Source: Eutypella sp. D-1 (Eukaryota; Ascomycota; Sordariomycetes; Xylariales; Diatrypaceae). Taken from it: 64,000 nucleotides of DNA. Below, one piece after another: positions 12,746 to 23,701 of this stretch. How positions within the stretch are numbered: position 1 is the first letter of the stretch; every line of letters starts with the position of its first letter. The stretch lies in assembly GCA_023313575.1 (NCBI GenBank), contig JAJTTP010000001.1:1550001-1614000 (forward strand). The letters are read 5' to 3'. The notes beneath the pieces were generated by a model that made no database searches, was not told the DNA's origin, and saw nothing but the letters and a program-made list of their open reading frames with translations. The translations under genes and the position numbers were made by a program.

Positions 12746-14515
12746 CACCTCTATAGGGTCGCGCGCCGTCGCGCTTGTTGACGAATTATTTGTTGTAGAT
12801 GACAATTGAGTATCCCATCAAAGGCGTCGTCGTCGTCGTCTTATTGTTCTTGGTGGCCTTGATGGCCTTGGTGGCGGTCTGTGGTTTTAAGCTTACCTAT
12901 GTAGGTATTTTCGGGTGATATGAAAAGACACAAATTTAAACTCTCAGTGTAAAGGCGGGCTGAATTGAATATATTGCTAGTTATTGGAACATTCGCCGTT
13001 TGAGTATTAATCACCCTGCGACTTTACGTCGACGACGGCGTGTTGGTGCGATATTGTTTTTGTTAGGTATCTAGACTAGTACACATTCTAGTTACTAGGT
13101 ACTACTACTCGGCCAGCTTAGGGAGCAACGGGGATTCGCTGGGTCGGCCTGTCCCACCCCATAGTTACAACACGCCGAGACGCCGACATACCGACACTCT
13201 GCCATTCTAACAAGCCCTAAACTAACATGTAATTACCGCTTTAGTTAAGCTTGTATGTAGTACGACAATTATGTACAAATATCCTTGGATATATGCCGAG
13301 GTTCGCATACTACATTACATGTAGGTACGTATGTAAAGTAGGTATCGACAAATGACATACGTAGTTATTCCTGGTCGTGATAGTTTTGAATTGAAGCCAT
13401 GCTTCTTGGTTCATATTATACAGTGCTTTGGACACTCCAGGCAAGTAGAACTACGCAGGTACCGTGAGTAAGTGTTTATGTACCTAGGCATATCGAACAT
13501 TATACTCCGTGGATACTTGCAAGTGCCCGGGATTTTCACGTGCCAATGTCTCTTCTCTCGGGGGTTTCCTGTGGGCCGCTGCATTTGAAGGCATGCAGCT
13601 GTGCAGCTCCCTACATGATGGCGTAGATGCATATATACCGTTTACGTATAGGTAAGTTACACGCGCACGCAGACATTACTCGAGCTACCTAAGTAGGTAA
13701 TGAAAAATAGGGGCTTTGACTTCATGAGTTGAGCTTTACCCAGGTGCTTACCAGCTTGACAAGTAGGAGGGTTTTCAGGTTTTCTAAGTTCAGGAACCAC
13801 TGAAGAAACCGCCCAGATACTCCGTGCCTAATGACGTCGTGGCGCATTGTTCTTACGCACCAGGTCATCAGTGTTCATGCCACTGAGAACCTACATACTT
13901 AACCTCAAGAGGAGCTTGCTCTAGGCAAGCAAGCAAGGTACCTAGACTCATTTGGTATGGAGTACTACTCTATAAATCAGGTACTAGTACTAAATAGTCT
14001 CGTCCATCGCTTATGTAGGTGGGTCTGATCCACTTCTGCTTCTTTCCTTATTGCGTCCATTGCGCATCATCCCCTGAATCCGGGAAATAAAATCCCATCC
14101 CATCGACTGACTTCTTGTCTTGTGATACAACACCATCATCCCAAGATCTACTTCCTCAATTCATAGTTTGCGCGACGCGACGGCATCAATTCGATGATCT
14201 TGCGGCTGAGCTACATAGAATTAATCTAGATAGTCTTCGTCATGAGAACTTTTCTAACTATATATGTTATATATTATATGTTACCTCTTCTTCATTCTAC
14301 AGCTACCTAGGTAGATAGTAGTAAATATATTGCTAACGCAGGGTATACACTAAGCACCAAGCGATCAGTCTTCCCTGGATGTTGCGCAACGAAAATCTCA
14401 TATTCTCTGGCGCGCCTCGAAAACCGGCGAGCTTTGATTCCAGGCTCCTCCTGATAAGACACTTTTCGATATAAAGTTAACATAGAGCTCGCACAGTAAG
14501 GAGGGTGTCGTTGCT
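12746..14515. promoter_or_regulatory. Divergent promoter region between PEX6 and the lipase
   Basis: PEX6 (minus) and the steryl-ester/TAG lipase gene (plus) are transcribed away from each other across this 1.8 kb. It must contain both promoters. I see no gene. TAGGTA/TACCTA repeats occur near 13690 and 14305. Shared regulation by lipid-responsive factors is possible, but I did not identify a convincing binding-site pair. Confidence 0.45.
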
Positions 14516-16687
14516 ATGGCTAGTTCTCTTGCAAGAGAGCGGTCCGGATCGCAACCATCCGCCGCGTCCAGCGCCCACGTCGCTGTAGACTTTGCGCAAC
14601 AATCAGAGAAGCTGTCACACCAAGCCACACATGATTGTAAAAACCCGGACGACATCGCCGTAGAGGCCCGCTTTGTTACGCCACAAGACCCCGTCATCGT
14701 CACCGCCGATGGCAATCGGTTACCGGGGGTTCCACTGGAGGAGGCGCACAAGTTGAATGCGTTGAAGGAAGAACTGACACGAGACTCACCGGCAGAGCAT
14801 GGCGCTGATGATGCTGTCCATGACGAGGCCCCTCACGACGACATGCTCACTGTGGCATCTCGTAAGGACGGCAGGTCAGTGTCGAAGCCAGGTGACGGCT
14901 CACTACAAAAATCAATGCCGCCGTCTCATACAAATCCCTTGTTCCCACCCCTGCCACTCTACGGACCAGCGTCTATCGGCAGAGATATCCAATGTATTTT
15001 GTTTCGGATATCGTCCTTTTTCCTAAGCCTGGCGTTCTTGGGTGTCATTGTCCTTGGTGCCTTATTCACCAGTATACCAATCATATGTTCCGATCTCTGG
15101 ATGCGAATAACATTCCGCGACCCGGATGCTCAGAGACCGTTTTACGAAGAGGAAACCAAGAGGAAAAAGACCCGACTAATGGAGGAGGACCTATGGAGAA
15201 AGAGAAAAACCCAACCAGAAGCGGCCATAGATAGTGGGCCTATACGGTCCAATGATGGTTTCATCCCAACCGAGGGCGGCCCTGATCCTGTCATCTGCGA
15301 CGTGGGGTATTACGCCCGCCGCGTTGGGCTTGACGTCGAAGAGTTCCAGGTCCAGACTGAGGATGGGTTTATCATCGACCTGTGGCATGTTTACGATCCT
15401 AGGGAATATACAAAGCTAGACGAGGAACAGAGAACACACGGGCAACCCGATCTTTTCACCGGCGAGAGTAGAAAGAGGCGGAAGGACCCAAGCCAGAAGC
15501 CGAAGTTCCCCGTGTTGCTGATGCCCGGCCTCTTGCAGAGCGCGGGAGCCTACTGCGTTAACGACGACGACTCGCTTGCCTTTTACCTTTGCAAGTCCGG
15601 ATACGATGTATGGCTGGGGAACAACCGGTGCGGGTTCAAGCCAAAGCACGCCTCACTGAAATACTCCGACCCTCGAATGTGGTGTTGGAATATTCGACAG
15701 ATGGGCGTCTTCGACCTGCCAGCTCTAGTCTCGCGGGTGCTTTTCGAGACCGGGTTCGAGAAGGTCGGCTTGATCTGCCATTCTCAGGGGACGACGCAAA
15801 CCCTCGTGGCCCTGGCTAAGGAGCAGCGGCCGGAACTGGGCAAGAAGCTCACGGTCTTCTGTGCGCTTGCCCCCGCTGCGTACGCCGGGCCGTTGATCGG
15901 CAAGATGTATTTCAAGTTCATGCGCATCATCTCGCCGGCCGCCTTTCGACTCATGTTCGGGATCCACGCTTTCATCCCTATCATGATGACCATGCATTCG
16001 ATCCTGCCCTCCGGTATTTACGGGTGGCTGGGCTACAAGGTGTTTTCCTTCCTATTCAACTGGACGGACACACGATGGGATCGCGGTCTCAGGAATCGCA
16101 TGTTCCAGTTCGCGCCTGTCTATGTCAGCTCCGAATCGATGCGATGGTGGCTCGGGAGGGAATGCTTCGCCAAACACAAATGCATTCTCCAAACAAAAGA
16201 CCAGCTGCGCACAGAGGAGCAGGAAGATGGCGTGCACGACGGTCCCTCGGTCTCAGGCGCCAGCCGGCAAGGAGACTCGTCCGTTCCGCAAGCACACCAG
16301 GGCCAGCAGCAGCACAAGAGGAAGCCGAAAGGGTCGACGGCGTGGTACAACGAACAGGTCTGTCCCATCGCAATGTGGATCGCCGGGAGGGATCTGCTGG
16401 TGAACGGGGAGAAGCTGCTGCGGCGCTTCGAGAACGGCCGGGAACCGCACGTCAAGCTGGTACATAGCAAGCTCTTGCCTGAGTACGAGCACCTGGATGT
16501 CATCTGGGCCATGGATGCAGTGCCGGAGGTCTTTTCTGAGGTCCGCGAGGTGCTGTGGAAGACATGCAACGCCAGGGACCGGTGCAGGGTGCCCGCGGGC
16601 TGTGAAGAGGTGCCGGCCTGGTCGCCGCGCGGGTCTCTGCCCCAGCCAGACGGCGATCAGTCGTCGAGCAGCAGCGAATCACCTTAG
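14516..16687 (+). CDS. Membrane-anchored alpha/beta-hydrolase lipase, steryl ester hydrolase/TGL1-YEH family
   Basis: A single uninterrupted frame of 723 residues. After a polar N-terminus, a hydrophobic segment at about 160-190 (SFFLSLAFLGVIVLGALF) probably anchors the protein to the ER or lipid-droplet surface. Next comes the AB-hydrolase-associated lipase region (YYARRVGLDVEEFQVQTEDGF), the oxyanion-side block WLGNNRCG, and the nucleophile elbow CHSQG with Ser423. Asp626 in AGRDLLVNG and His659 in EYEHLDVIWA fit the rest of the triad. This order matches yeast Tgl1/Yeh1/Yeh2 and animal acid lipases, which hydrolyse steryl esters and triacylglycerols. An insert of about 70 polar residues (EEQEDGVHDG to KRKPKGST) separates the serine and aspartate parts, a common fungal addition. 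The exact substrate cannot be read from sequence. It lies between PEX6 and a peroxisomal acyl-CoA ligase, which suggests a lipid-mobilisation context. Confidence 0.88.
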   Translation: MASSLARERSGSQPSAASSAHVAVDFAQQSEKLSHQATHDCKNPDDIAVEARFVTPQDPVIVTADGNRLPGVPLEEAHKLNALKEELTRDSPAEHGADDAVHDEAPHDDMLTVASRKDGRSVSKPGDGSLQKSMPPSHTNPLFPPLPLYGPASIGRDIQCILFRISSFFLSLAFLGVIVLGALFTSIPIICSDLWMRITFRDPDAQRPFYEEETKRKKTRLMEEDLWRKRKTQPEAAIDSGPIRSNDGFIPTEGGPDPVICDVGYYARRVGLDVEEFQVQTEDGFIIDLWHVYDPREYTKLDEEQRTHGQPDLFTGESRKRRKDPSQKPKFPVLLMPGLLQSAGAYCVNDDDSLAFYLCKSGYDVWLGNNRCGFKPKHASLKYSDPRMWCWNIRQMGVFDLPALVSRVLFETGFEKVGLICHSQGTTQTLVALAKEQRPELGKKLTVFCALAPAAYAGPLIGKMYFKFMRIISPAAFRLMFGIHAFIPIMMTMHSILPSGIYGWLGYKVFSFLFNWTDTRWDRGLRNRMFQFAPVYVSSESMRWWLGRECFAKHKCILQTKDQLRTEEQEDGVHDGPSVSGASRQGDSSVPQAHQGQQQHKRKPKGSTAWYNEQVCPIAMWIAGRDLLVNGEKLLRRFENGREPHVKLVHSKLLPEYEHLDVIWAMDAVPEVFSEVREVLWKTCNARDRCRVPAGCEEVPAWSPRGSLPQPDGDQSSSSSESP

Positions 16688-18157
16688 ATTTTATTACCTA
16701 ATATTCCGTTTTGTATGGGAAATTTTTAGATACCCCGATGAGTTTAATGCCGGTGTTGGATGTAACGGATACACGAGAGTATATACGACAGGGGGATTTA
16801 TGAGTGCCTATAATGCCTGCGCATGAATATACATATAATAGCCGCATAATAGAAGAAGGCTAGAAGCCTTCTGAAAATAGATTCGCTATAAACGTCGCCC
16901 ATTTCCCCCCTTCTTTTATTAGACACATGCATATCTCTACCGACATCATATCCCCGGCGCCGGGTAGGGGGCTCGGAATAATTATCCTCGGCGAATACAC
17001 GGGAGTCTCCCGACCCTCGGACATGGAGGTCTTCCGTATCGGAAAGGCAAGACGCCAACCAAGTGACTCTTGTCCACTTGTTGAGTAGCTACAATCGACG
17101 GGCCTAGACGGGCCTAGACAACGGGAGTTATAATTGGCGAGAAGTTGAAGTTATATTCTGCGATATATGTCAGGATCACATCCGTATCCGACCAAGAGTT
17201 TTTTTAGTTTTTTTTTTTAGTGATAGTCAGACTACTACTTAACGAAACAACGTAGCCCTCTAATGTAAGAACTAGTTAGGCAAACTTAATAAGAGGACCG
17301 GAAAGGTTCTAATAGTATGTATTAAGACAAGCCGAGCCACACACACATTCCACGCACCCGATATCCACTAACTTCCACACACATCTCAATTCCGCACCCG
17401 TTTCCGAGCCCACTTCCGCACTTACTAACTACTAACTCTAAGTAGTTACCATCACCACCCACACCCCCCCTACAAATGCACCCCATGAATTCGGTGGGGG
17501 GCCCCCCTCATCCGCTAGATACTACTAGAACGGTTGTGGATTTTGGTTGTGGGGTTCCCGAGGTTCTCATCACGGGGGGAGTAGCCACTCATCCACCGAT
17601 TACGTTCGTTGCCCCTGTGCCTGTGCCCCATCACGTACACTACAACATCCCTATGTAGAAAGGGTTATGTGGACGTGTGTAGGCAAACTAACTAACTAAC
17701 TACACCGCATCTCACTTCGACCTCCCTAGACTAGGTTGTCAGGGTCATTAGGTAGATCTTTGCTTGAGCCGCAAGTACCCAGCTCAGTCCTATCCCAAGT
17801 CTTTTTTTCTGCTTCTTAAATATCGGACTGTTATACCTAAGATATGCTATATTATACAAGCACAACTGCCAACCACCACTAAATAATAAGCTTCAACGCA
17901 TCCCTTGTTCCGCCAAGCAGTAAAATGTTCAGCTAGACCAACGTAAAATCGATTTTCTAAACCGCGAATCCTACGAACTTTTGTTATCACTAAAGCCCTC
18001 CCCCCCCCAATTAGTTCATCCAGTCGCTCCTTTCACCAGAGGGGAGCGAGAGTATTTGGCATAATAGTCGTCGTATCTCGTGTGTTGTAGAATTAGACTT
18101 CAGGGTCTCACATACTCCCCTTTCCCCCCGGCCCCCCAACGACCACGTCTACCCAAG
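16688..18157. other. Intergenic region upstream of the acyl-CoA ligase
   Basis: It holds the 3' end of the lipase gene and the promoter of the ligase. Short T-rich tracts (near 17198) and ACAC-rich stretches (17330-17470) are visible. The only frame of note (17476-17658, 60 codons) has no homology I recognise. Confidence 0.5.
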
Positions 18158-20336
18158 ATGGTGATCAAGTCGCAGCACCCGGATCTTCCGATCCCCGAGG
18201 TAGATCTATGGGGGTACCAGTTCGAACGAGAAGACAAGGCTTTCCCTGATAACAAAGGTAAGTAAAGGGGCACACCGGCAGAGCCAGTCCACAAACACAC
18301 ACACACACACGTGATCCACCGCAAAGTTCCCCCAAGACAAAAAAAGTTAACCTCATTTCTCCCCCCGAGCCCGGGGGATTGGTTCCCGGCATCGCAGAGA
18401 TCTACACGGACCCGGACACGGGGCGGCACTACACGTGGGCGCAGGTGCGGGACGCGTCGGCGGCGTTCGGGCGGGGCCTGCGGGCGGAGTGGGGGTTCGG
18501 GCGGGGCGACGTGCTGGGGTTCTTCTCGCCGAACAGCGTGGATTACGCGGCGGCGCTGTTCGGGGCGCACTGGGCCGGCGGCGCCGCCTCCACCGCCAAC
18601 CCGACTTACACGGCCGCCGAGCTCGCCTTCCAGATGCGCGACTCCTGCGCCCGCGGCATCGTCACCCAGCTGCCCTTCGCCGCCGTCGCCCTCCAGGCCG
18701 CCCGCGAAGTCGGCATCCCCGACCACCGCGTCGTCCTCATCGGCGACGCCCGCGATCCCGAGGGCAAGCTCCGCCACTTCACGGAGATCCGCGACCGCAG
18801 CCGTGATGAGGGCGCCGCTAGTCCGCGGACGCAGGTCGATCCCCGCAAGGACGCCGCCTTTATCGTCTACAGCTCCGGCACCACGGGTCTGCCCAAGGGC
18901 GTCCCGCTCACCCACTACAACATCGTCGCCAACCTCGAGCAGCTCGTCTACGTGGACACCCTAAACGGGCTGACGCCGTTCGGCGGCGTCGACGGCAAGG
19001 GCGACAAGCAGCTGGCCATCTTACCGTTCTTCCACGTCTACGTGAGCAGCCCTGCATCCCCCCGGACCCCTGATCCTAGCCCTGCCTGAACTTCTTTTTC
19101 CAAACCCGCTCGCCTCCCCTTGGCGTCCGAAAAAAGGCGTGACTAACTTCGACTTAGGGCCTGACCTGCATCGTGCTCGAGAGCCTCCGGATGGGCCTCC
19201 AGGTCGTGGTGCTGCCCAAGTTCGACCTCGAGAAGTCGTGCCGCGTCATCCAGGACTACGGGATCACGCACGCGTCGGTGCCGCCGCCCGTTGTCCTGGC
19301 CCTCGCCAAGCACCCTGTCGTCGCCAAATATGACCTCTCGAGCGTGAAGTGGATGAACTCGGGCGCCGCGCCGCTGGGAAAAGACCTTGTAAGTAGCGCT
19401 CTGGAAGTGTGGAGGGTGGGCCAAGGGGGACTGACTATCATGTCCACTCAATTCTGCTTCCTTTCCTTCGATCTTTTGCAAAAGTGGGCGCAGGCACAGT
19501 ATCGCTGACTTCAGACGCGCTTTCACGAAAAACACAAACAGGTTGAGATCGTCTGGCAGCGGCTGCTGATCCCCACGATGCAGGGGTACGGGCTGTCGGA
19601 GACGGCGCCGACGCTGACGAAGGGGGCGCTGCAGGACTGGGCGCGGTACAACGGGTCGGTGGGGCGGCTGCTGCCGAACATCGAGGCCAAGTTCGTGCAC
19701 GAGGGCCGCGAGGTCGAGCCCGGGCAGGAGGGCGAGCTCTGGGTCCGCGGACCCAACGTCTTCCCCGGCTACCTCAACCGCCCGGACCTACAGGCCGAGA
19801 CCTTCGCCGACGGCGGCTTCTTCCGCACCGGCGACATCGGCTACGTCGATGCCAAGGGCAACTTCTACATCACCGATCGCTTGAAGGAGCTGATCAAGTA
19901 TAGTAAGTTGTTTTCTCCCTTTTCTTTCTTCTTTTCTTCTATTTCTTCAAGAATCCAGAGACACCGCAACTAACCATATGTAACAACAACAACAACAGAG
20001 GGCTTCCAGGTGGCGCCGGCGGAGCTGGAGGGGATCCTTCTGGGGCACGAGGAGGTAGCGGACGCGTGCGTGGTAGCGGCGCACGACCGGGGGCGGGAGA
20101 CGGAGGTGCCGCGGGCGTACGTGGTGCTGAAGGCGGGCGTGGCGCGGACGGAGGCCAAGGCGGCCGAGGTCGTCGCCTGGCTCGACGCCCGCGTCGCACA
20201 GCACAAGCGCCTGCGCGGCGGCGTCCGATTCGTCGACGAGGTCCCCAAGAACGCCAGCGGTAAGCTGCTCCGCCGCGTCCTCCGCGACCGCGCGCGCAGG
20301 GAGGATAAGGAGGAGGCCGCCGCTGCGAAATTGTAG
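18158..20336 (+). CDS. Peroxisomal 4-coumarate-CoA ligase-like acyl-CoA synthetase (AMP-binding enzyme, PTS1)
   Basis: Five exons, 18158-18257, 18398-19041, 19158-19388, 19542-19902 and 19999-20336, give 557 residues, normal for the 4CL-like class. All introns have GT-AG ends and close in frame. The enzyme should activate a carboxylic acid with ATP to an acyl-adenylate and then transfer it to CoA. Motifs are complete: YSSGTTGLPKG near residue 190, the substrate-pocket region around PFFHVYGL, GYGLSET, TGDIGYVD, the hinge DRLKELIKYKGF near 436, and the catalytic lysine in NASGKLLRR near 532. The last three residues are AKL, a canonical PTS1, so the product is probably imported into peroxisomes by Pex5. 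Fungal members include beta-oxidation ligases and enzymes of secondary metabolism such as the PhlB/AclN type; the substrate here is unknown. GC content is very high, near the upper end for the window. Exon 1 is the least certain: its acceptor lies 40 bases after a competing AG that gives a different phase. Confidence 0.92.
18295..18310 (+). repeat. CA microsatellite in intron 1 of the acyl-CoA ligase
   Basis: Eight CA/AC units lie within the 140-nt first intron (18258-18397). Confidence 0.85.
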
Positions 20337-20854
20337 GGGCCGGAAATGCGCGGGTACAGTTTGTGGCGCTAGACAAAGGTGGTGGCCGCGGCAGGCAACG
20401 TGAGCGGCGGCGGATTGTGATGTTGTAAGATTTGTGTCATTATATGCAACGGAGCGTTAGATTGTTACTTTGTGTGTATATACAGGCATATATATATATG
20501 GATTCATGTTCCAAACGAAGCCCTTCCACGTACGATGGGAACTAGCTACCTCGCATAATATACAGAGATGGGAGGTGCACACCAAGATAAAGTCCTTTTT
20601 GTCTCCTATCCCCGGGTCGGCACTGACCTCATCATGAATAATTCCAACCCAGACGCCATGTTCTATAAGCCCACTGGGCATGCGACCAAGTTCATACTCG
20701 GCATCCATTTTTTGCCGCGACCCCCTAGTCAGAGATCACCCTTACGACCTAAGGTGTGTGTTTGGGCTTTTGTAAGCCAATTCATCACCGACACGTCCTT
20801 TTACATATATATATATATATATTGATCATTTACTGCCCAATCTTCTGGTGAGCC
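20337..20854. other. Intergenic region between convergent ligase and ATP11 genes
   Basis: About 500 bases that must contain both 3' UTRs. It includes an AT microsatellite at 20805-20822 just beyond the ATP11 stop. No gene is visible. Confidence 0.6.
20805..20822 (+). repeat. AT microsatellite
   Basis: Nine AT units in the shared 3' region of two convergent genes, about 30 bases downstream of the ATP11 stop codon. Confidence 0.9.
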
Positions 20855-21877
20855 TCAACTCCCCAGCTTCTCGCTCTCTTCGAGCAGCTTGTCGACACTG
20901 AAGGTGGGGTCGCCGCGGGTGAACTGCTCGAGGAGAGAGCGTTTAGCGGGGTCGCCGCCGCGGCCCTCGTCGGCGTAGAAGCGCTGGAGCAGAGCAACGA
21001 GCCACTGTGAATCCTGGAGGGAGGCGCCGCGGCCCTCGACGAGGCTGCCGGCCATGAGCACGACGCCCTGGTGGCCGGCGAACCCCTCGTCCCAATAGTG
21101 CGTGGCGCTGGTATGGGGAAGCGCCCACTCGCCGCGCGCCTTGTACTCCGCCAGCTGCGTGAAGAGCACCGTCGCCGTGCGCGCGCCCGCCTGGTCGTCG
21201 AACACCCACTGCAGGAAGTGCATCTCAGCGCCCTGCCCCTCGCGCGGCACGGGCAAGACGAACGTCGGGTGCCGCCGCGCCGTCGCCTCCAGGCCCCGGT
21301 AGGTATCCGTGGGTACCACGGCGCACAGCGACGTCGGCGACGCCGCGTGCCGCAGCCGCCAGATCGCGCCGAGCTCCTTTGCGGGGAGGGCGCGCGCCTT
21401 GTCGAGGTCCAGGATCTCGGACAGGGGCTTAACCGAAGAGGAGGAAGAGGAGCCGGGTGTCGTTGGAGGACGCGGGACTCCATGCGCCTGTGTTCCCGGC
21501 TGAGATTGTGTCTGTCCCTGTGCCTGCTCCTGTGCCTGTGTCTGTGGGCTCGCTTTCGGATCCTCGTCGGCGAGCAGGGCGTCGAGCCCGGGTATAGAGA
21601 CGTTGTCCTTCTTCTTGACCTCCTGTATGCGATCGGCGTAGGCGGCCTTGAGCTCGTCGATGTTCTGTAAGCCCTCATCGCGCGCCTTGCCCTCGAGCTT
21701 CGCCCGGTACTTCTCCGTCACGCTCCGCGACGCCTGCGTCGTAGCCAGAAATCGCACGTCGTGCACCTGGGCCCAGCGCCGCTGACTCCCCGGGGCCGGC
21801 ACGACGACGCGCGTGGGGACATGTCGCCGGCCTTGCAGGAGGCTCCGGAGAACCGTCGGTGCCCGGGCTGTGGCCAT
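20855..21877 (-). CDS. ATP11: Mitochondrial F1F0-ATP synthase assembly chaperone Atp11
   Basis: A single exon of 340 residues on the minus strand. Atp11 binds free F1 beta subunit in the mitochondrial matrix and prevents aggregation before alpha3-beta3 assembly. The N-terminus is Arg-rich and lacks acids for about 40 residues (LLQGRRHVPTRVV), a typical matrix presequence. The conserved ATP11 domain follows from about residue 150: KPLSEILDLDKARALPAKEL, IWRLRHAASPTSLCAVVPTDTY, then RRHPTFVLPVPRE and HFLQWVF, ending with a short C-terminal helix. A Gln/Thr-rich linker (about 110-145) precedes the domain. It ends tail-to-tail with the acyl-CoA ligase and diverges from the G-alpha-like gene. I am confident of the family. 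Confidence 0.9.
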   Translation of the reverse strand: MATARAPTVLRSLLQGRRHVPTRVVVPAPGSQRRWAQVHDVRFLATTQASRSVTEKYRAKLEGKARDEGLQNIDELKAAYADRIQEVKKKDNVSIPGLDALLADEDPKASPQTQAQEQAQGQTQSQPGTQAHGVPRPPTTPGSSSSSSVKPLSEILDLDKARALPAKELGAIWRLRHAASPTSLCAVVPTDTYRGLEATARRHPTFVLPVPREGQGAEMHFLQWVFDDQAGARTATVLFTQLAEYKARGEWALPHTSATHYWDEGFAGHQGVVLMAGSLVEGRGASLQDSQWLVALLQRFYADEGRGGDPAKRSLLEQFTRGDPTFSVDKLLEESEKLGS

Positions 21878-23701
21878 CGCGGTCAGTTGGGGAATCGTGG
21901 ACGGCTCGTTGTCGCTGTTGGTCTTTAGGGGAAGGTGGTTGGTGTTATGGGAGGTATCCCATGAAAAAGTATATGATCATATGTTTAAACCCTCGGCAGG
22001 ACGGCACGAAGCAAGGATGAATTGGGGGGGGAGAGGGGGACGAGGGAAAGGCTTTTCTTTCTATATTGTGGTGAAAACTGGCTAGCTGCTGCTTAAAAAT
22101 AATTTGTTGATGTTGATGCTCAGAGGAACTTTTAGGGTACCGACAGTGCAAATAGCGGTTCTTAGTGAAGACACCCCTGTCCCAGTGGCTACTTACCTAT
22201 GTACCTATGTAAGTAGCAAGGAGCAAGCCCCGGTTCAATGTATGGCGGGGTTCTATATGTACCCACATTAGCGGGGTACATCTGTGAGTTATGGCTCCCC
22301 CTTTTTTTCTCTTTTCAAGTGTCATCGCTGAGGAAACGACTACTATCGTAGAACTGTCCTGTATTAAGCTGAGGCTAGGTATTCCAATGTCTGATAAGTA
22401 TTGGCAAAAGGCACCGTATATCATATATACTTACATATGTACTTAGACACTTGAATATAGTATTGGAGAGGGTCCTTATCTAAATGCCCGCACTTCAGTC
22501 GATGTTACCCGGATTATGCCGATACCCTCCCTCAGCGGTAGCTTACCCCTTTTCTCTATAAATGAGTTTTTAGTAGCTGTAGAGGGAAACAAAGACATGA
22601 GCATTTTCCTCACATATGAGGACACACCTCCGGAACCCTGCCGCCGCCTAACAGCATCATTAGCAACGATGGAATCTCGCTTGCTAACTCGTGTTACAAG
22701 GCATACTGAAGGCGGTTCGGCACACGGAGACGATACTTACACACGGCCCGTTTATGTACGGCTCGGTCATCCGGAGCAGCAGCCTAAAAGAGTCTCGGGG
22801 CGCGATTTTCGAGCAATCATCGGCAGCGCGTTGGCGTCATCAAAGCAACGAAAGATGGGAACTATATTTAGGGCTGCGTGCATTGCGTTCTGCCTCGGTG
22901 GGTGTGAAGGACGGGCAGATAACTACCCATTAAGGTAAGCAAGCAACCAACACTCTGATGCAGGACACTGCAGACTACCCCCACATTGTGCTTGCATATG
23001 GGCATATCTCCGCAGCGCTAGTCGTTAGAGAATACTCTCGAGAACAGCGATTCCAGTGTTGCCATTTGTCGCGGCAACATTCGAATTGGCCTCAAATTGA
23101 AACCATAACGCGGTGACAGTTTCACTTGTACTGACATTGGTGATTTTCCTTTCCAGTCGAGAATCCTTCTCTTAGGCAAAGCAGGAGAGAATTGTATAAT
23201 GCAACTGTTATGTAAAACTGATGCTATCTAATCAGAGCTACACAATTGCCGCCATGTCTATCAACTGGGCGACGAACTGCCTAATGTGGCCATCTAGATT
23301 TTGAGGGCAAGGCAGGCTCGTTGAGTCACCAAATATACTCAAGTGTAACCGAACGATAATAATAGATGCAAGTGATGAATATGGTAGTTGGGCATCCAAT
23401 AAATCAACGGTGGATAGGCGTTCTTGAGCGCAGATGCTGGAGATGTCTAGCAGGCTGTCAGGGTGCATACTGCGCGTGCAGCTAAGCCTCCACCTATGGA
23501 CACAGGAAGAGCCAATGAATGCGCGCCAGGAAACTCCTACGAACTTCATTGGCGAAATGCCCAGGATAACATGCAGATGGCCAAGGAGGGGCTGAGGCGG
23601 TGCTAGACAAAGAAATGTAGTTATCACCACGGAGACCCCCTTCCCGCCCGAAACTCGAATTTCTTTCCTGGGGCTTTCTGAATTGACCGTAGGCAAATAC
23701 C
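21878..23701. promoter_or_regulatory. Divergent intergenic region between ATP11 and the G-alpha-like gene
   Basis: This 1.8 kb contains the ATP11 promoter (near 21880-22100) and the promoter of the gene at 23702. One 140-codon open frame on the plus strand (22516-22938) starts with ATG but resembles nothing I know and has no detectable domain; I do not call it a gene. The region marks the left border of the lower-GC accessory island. Confidence 0.4.

Noticed and set aside
22516..22938. 140-codon open frame on the plus strand between ATP11 and the G-alpha-like gene
   Set aside because: No domain, no splice signals, biased composition not like neighbouring genes; it cannot be separated from a chance frame.
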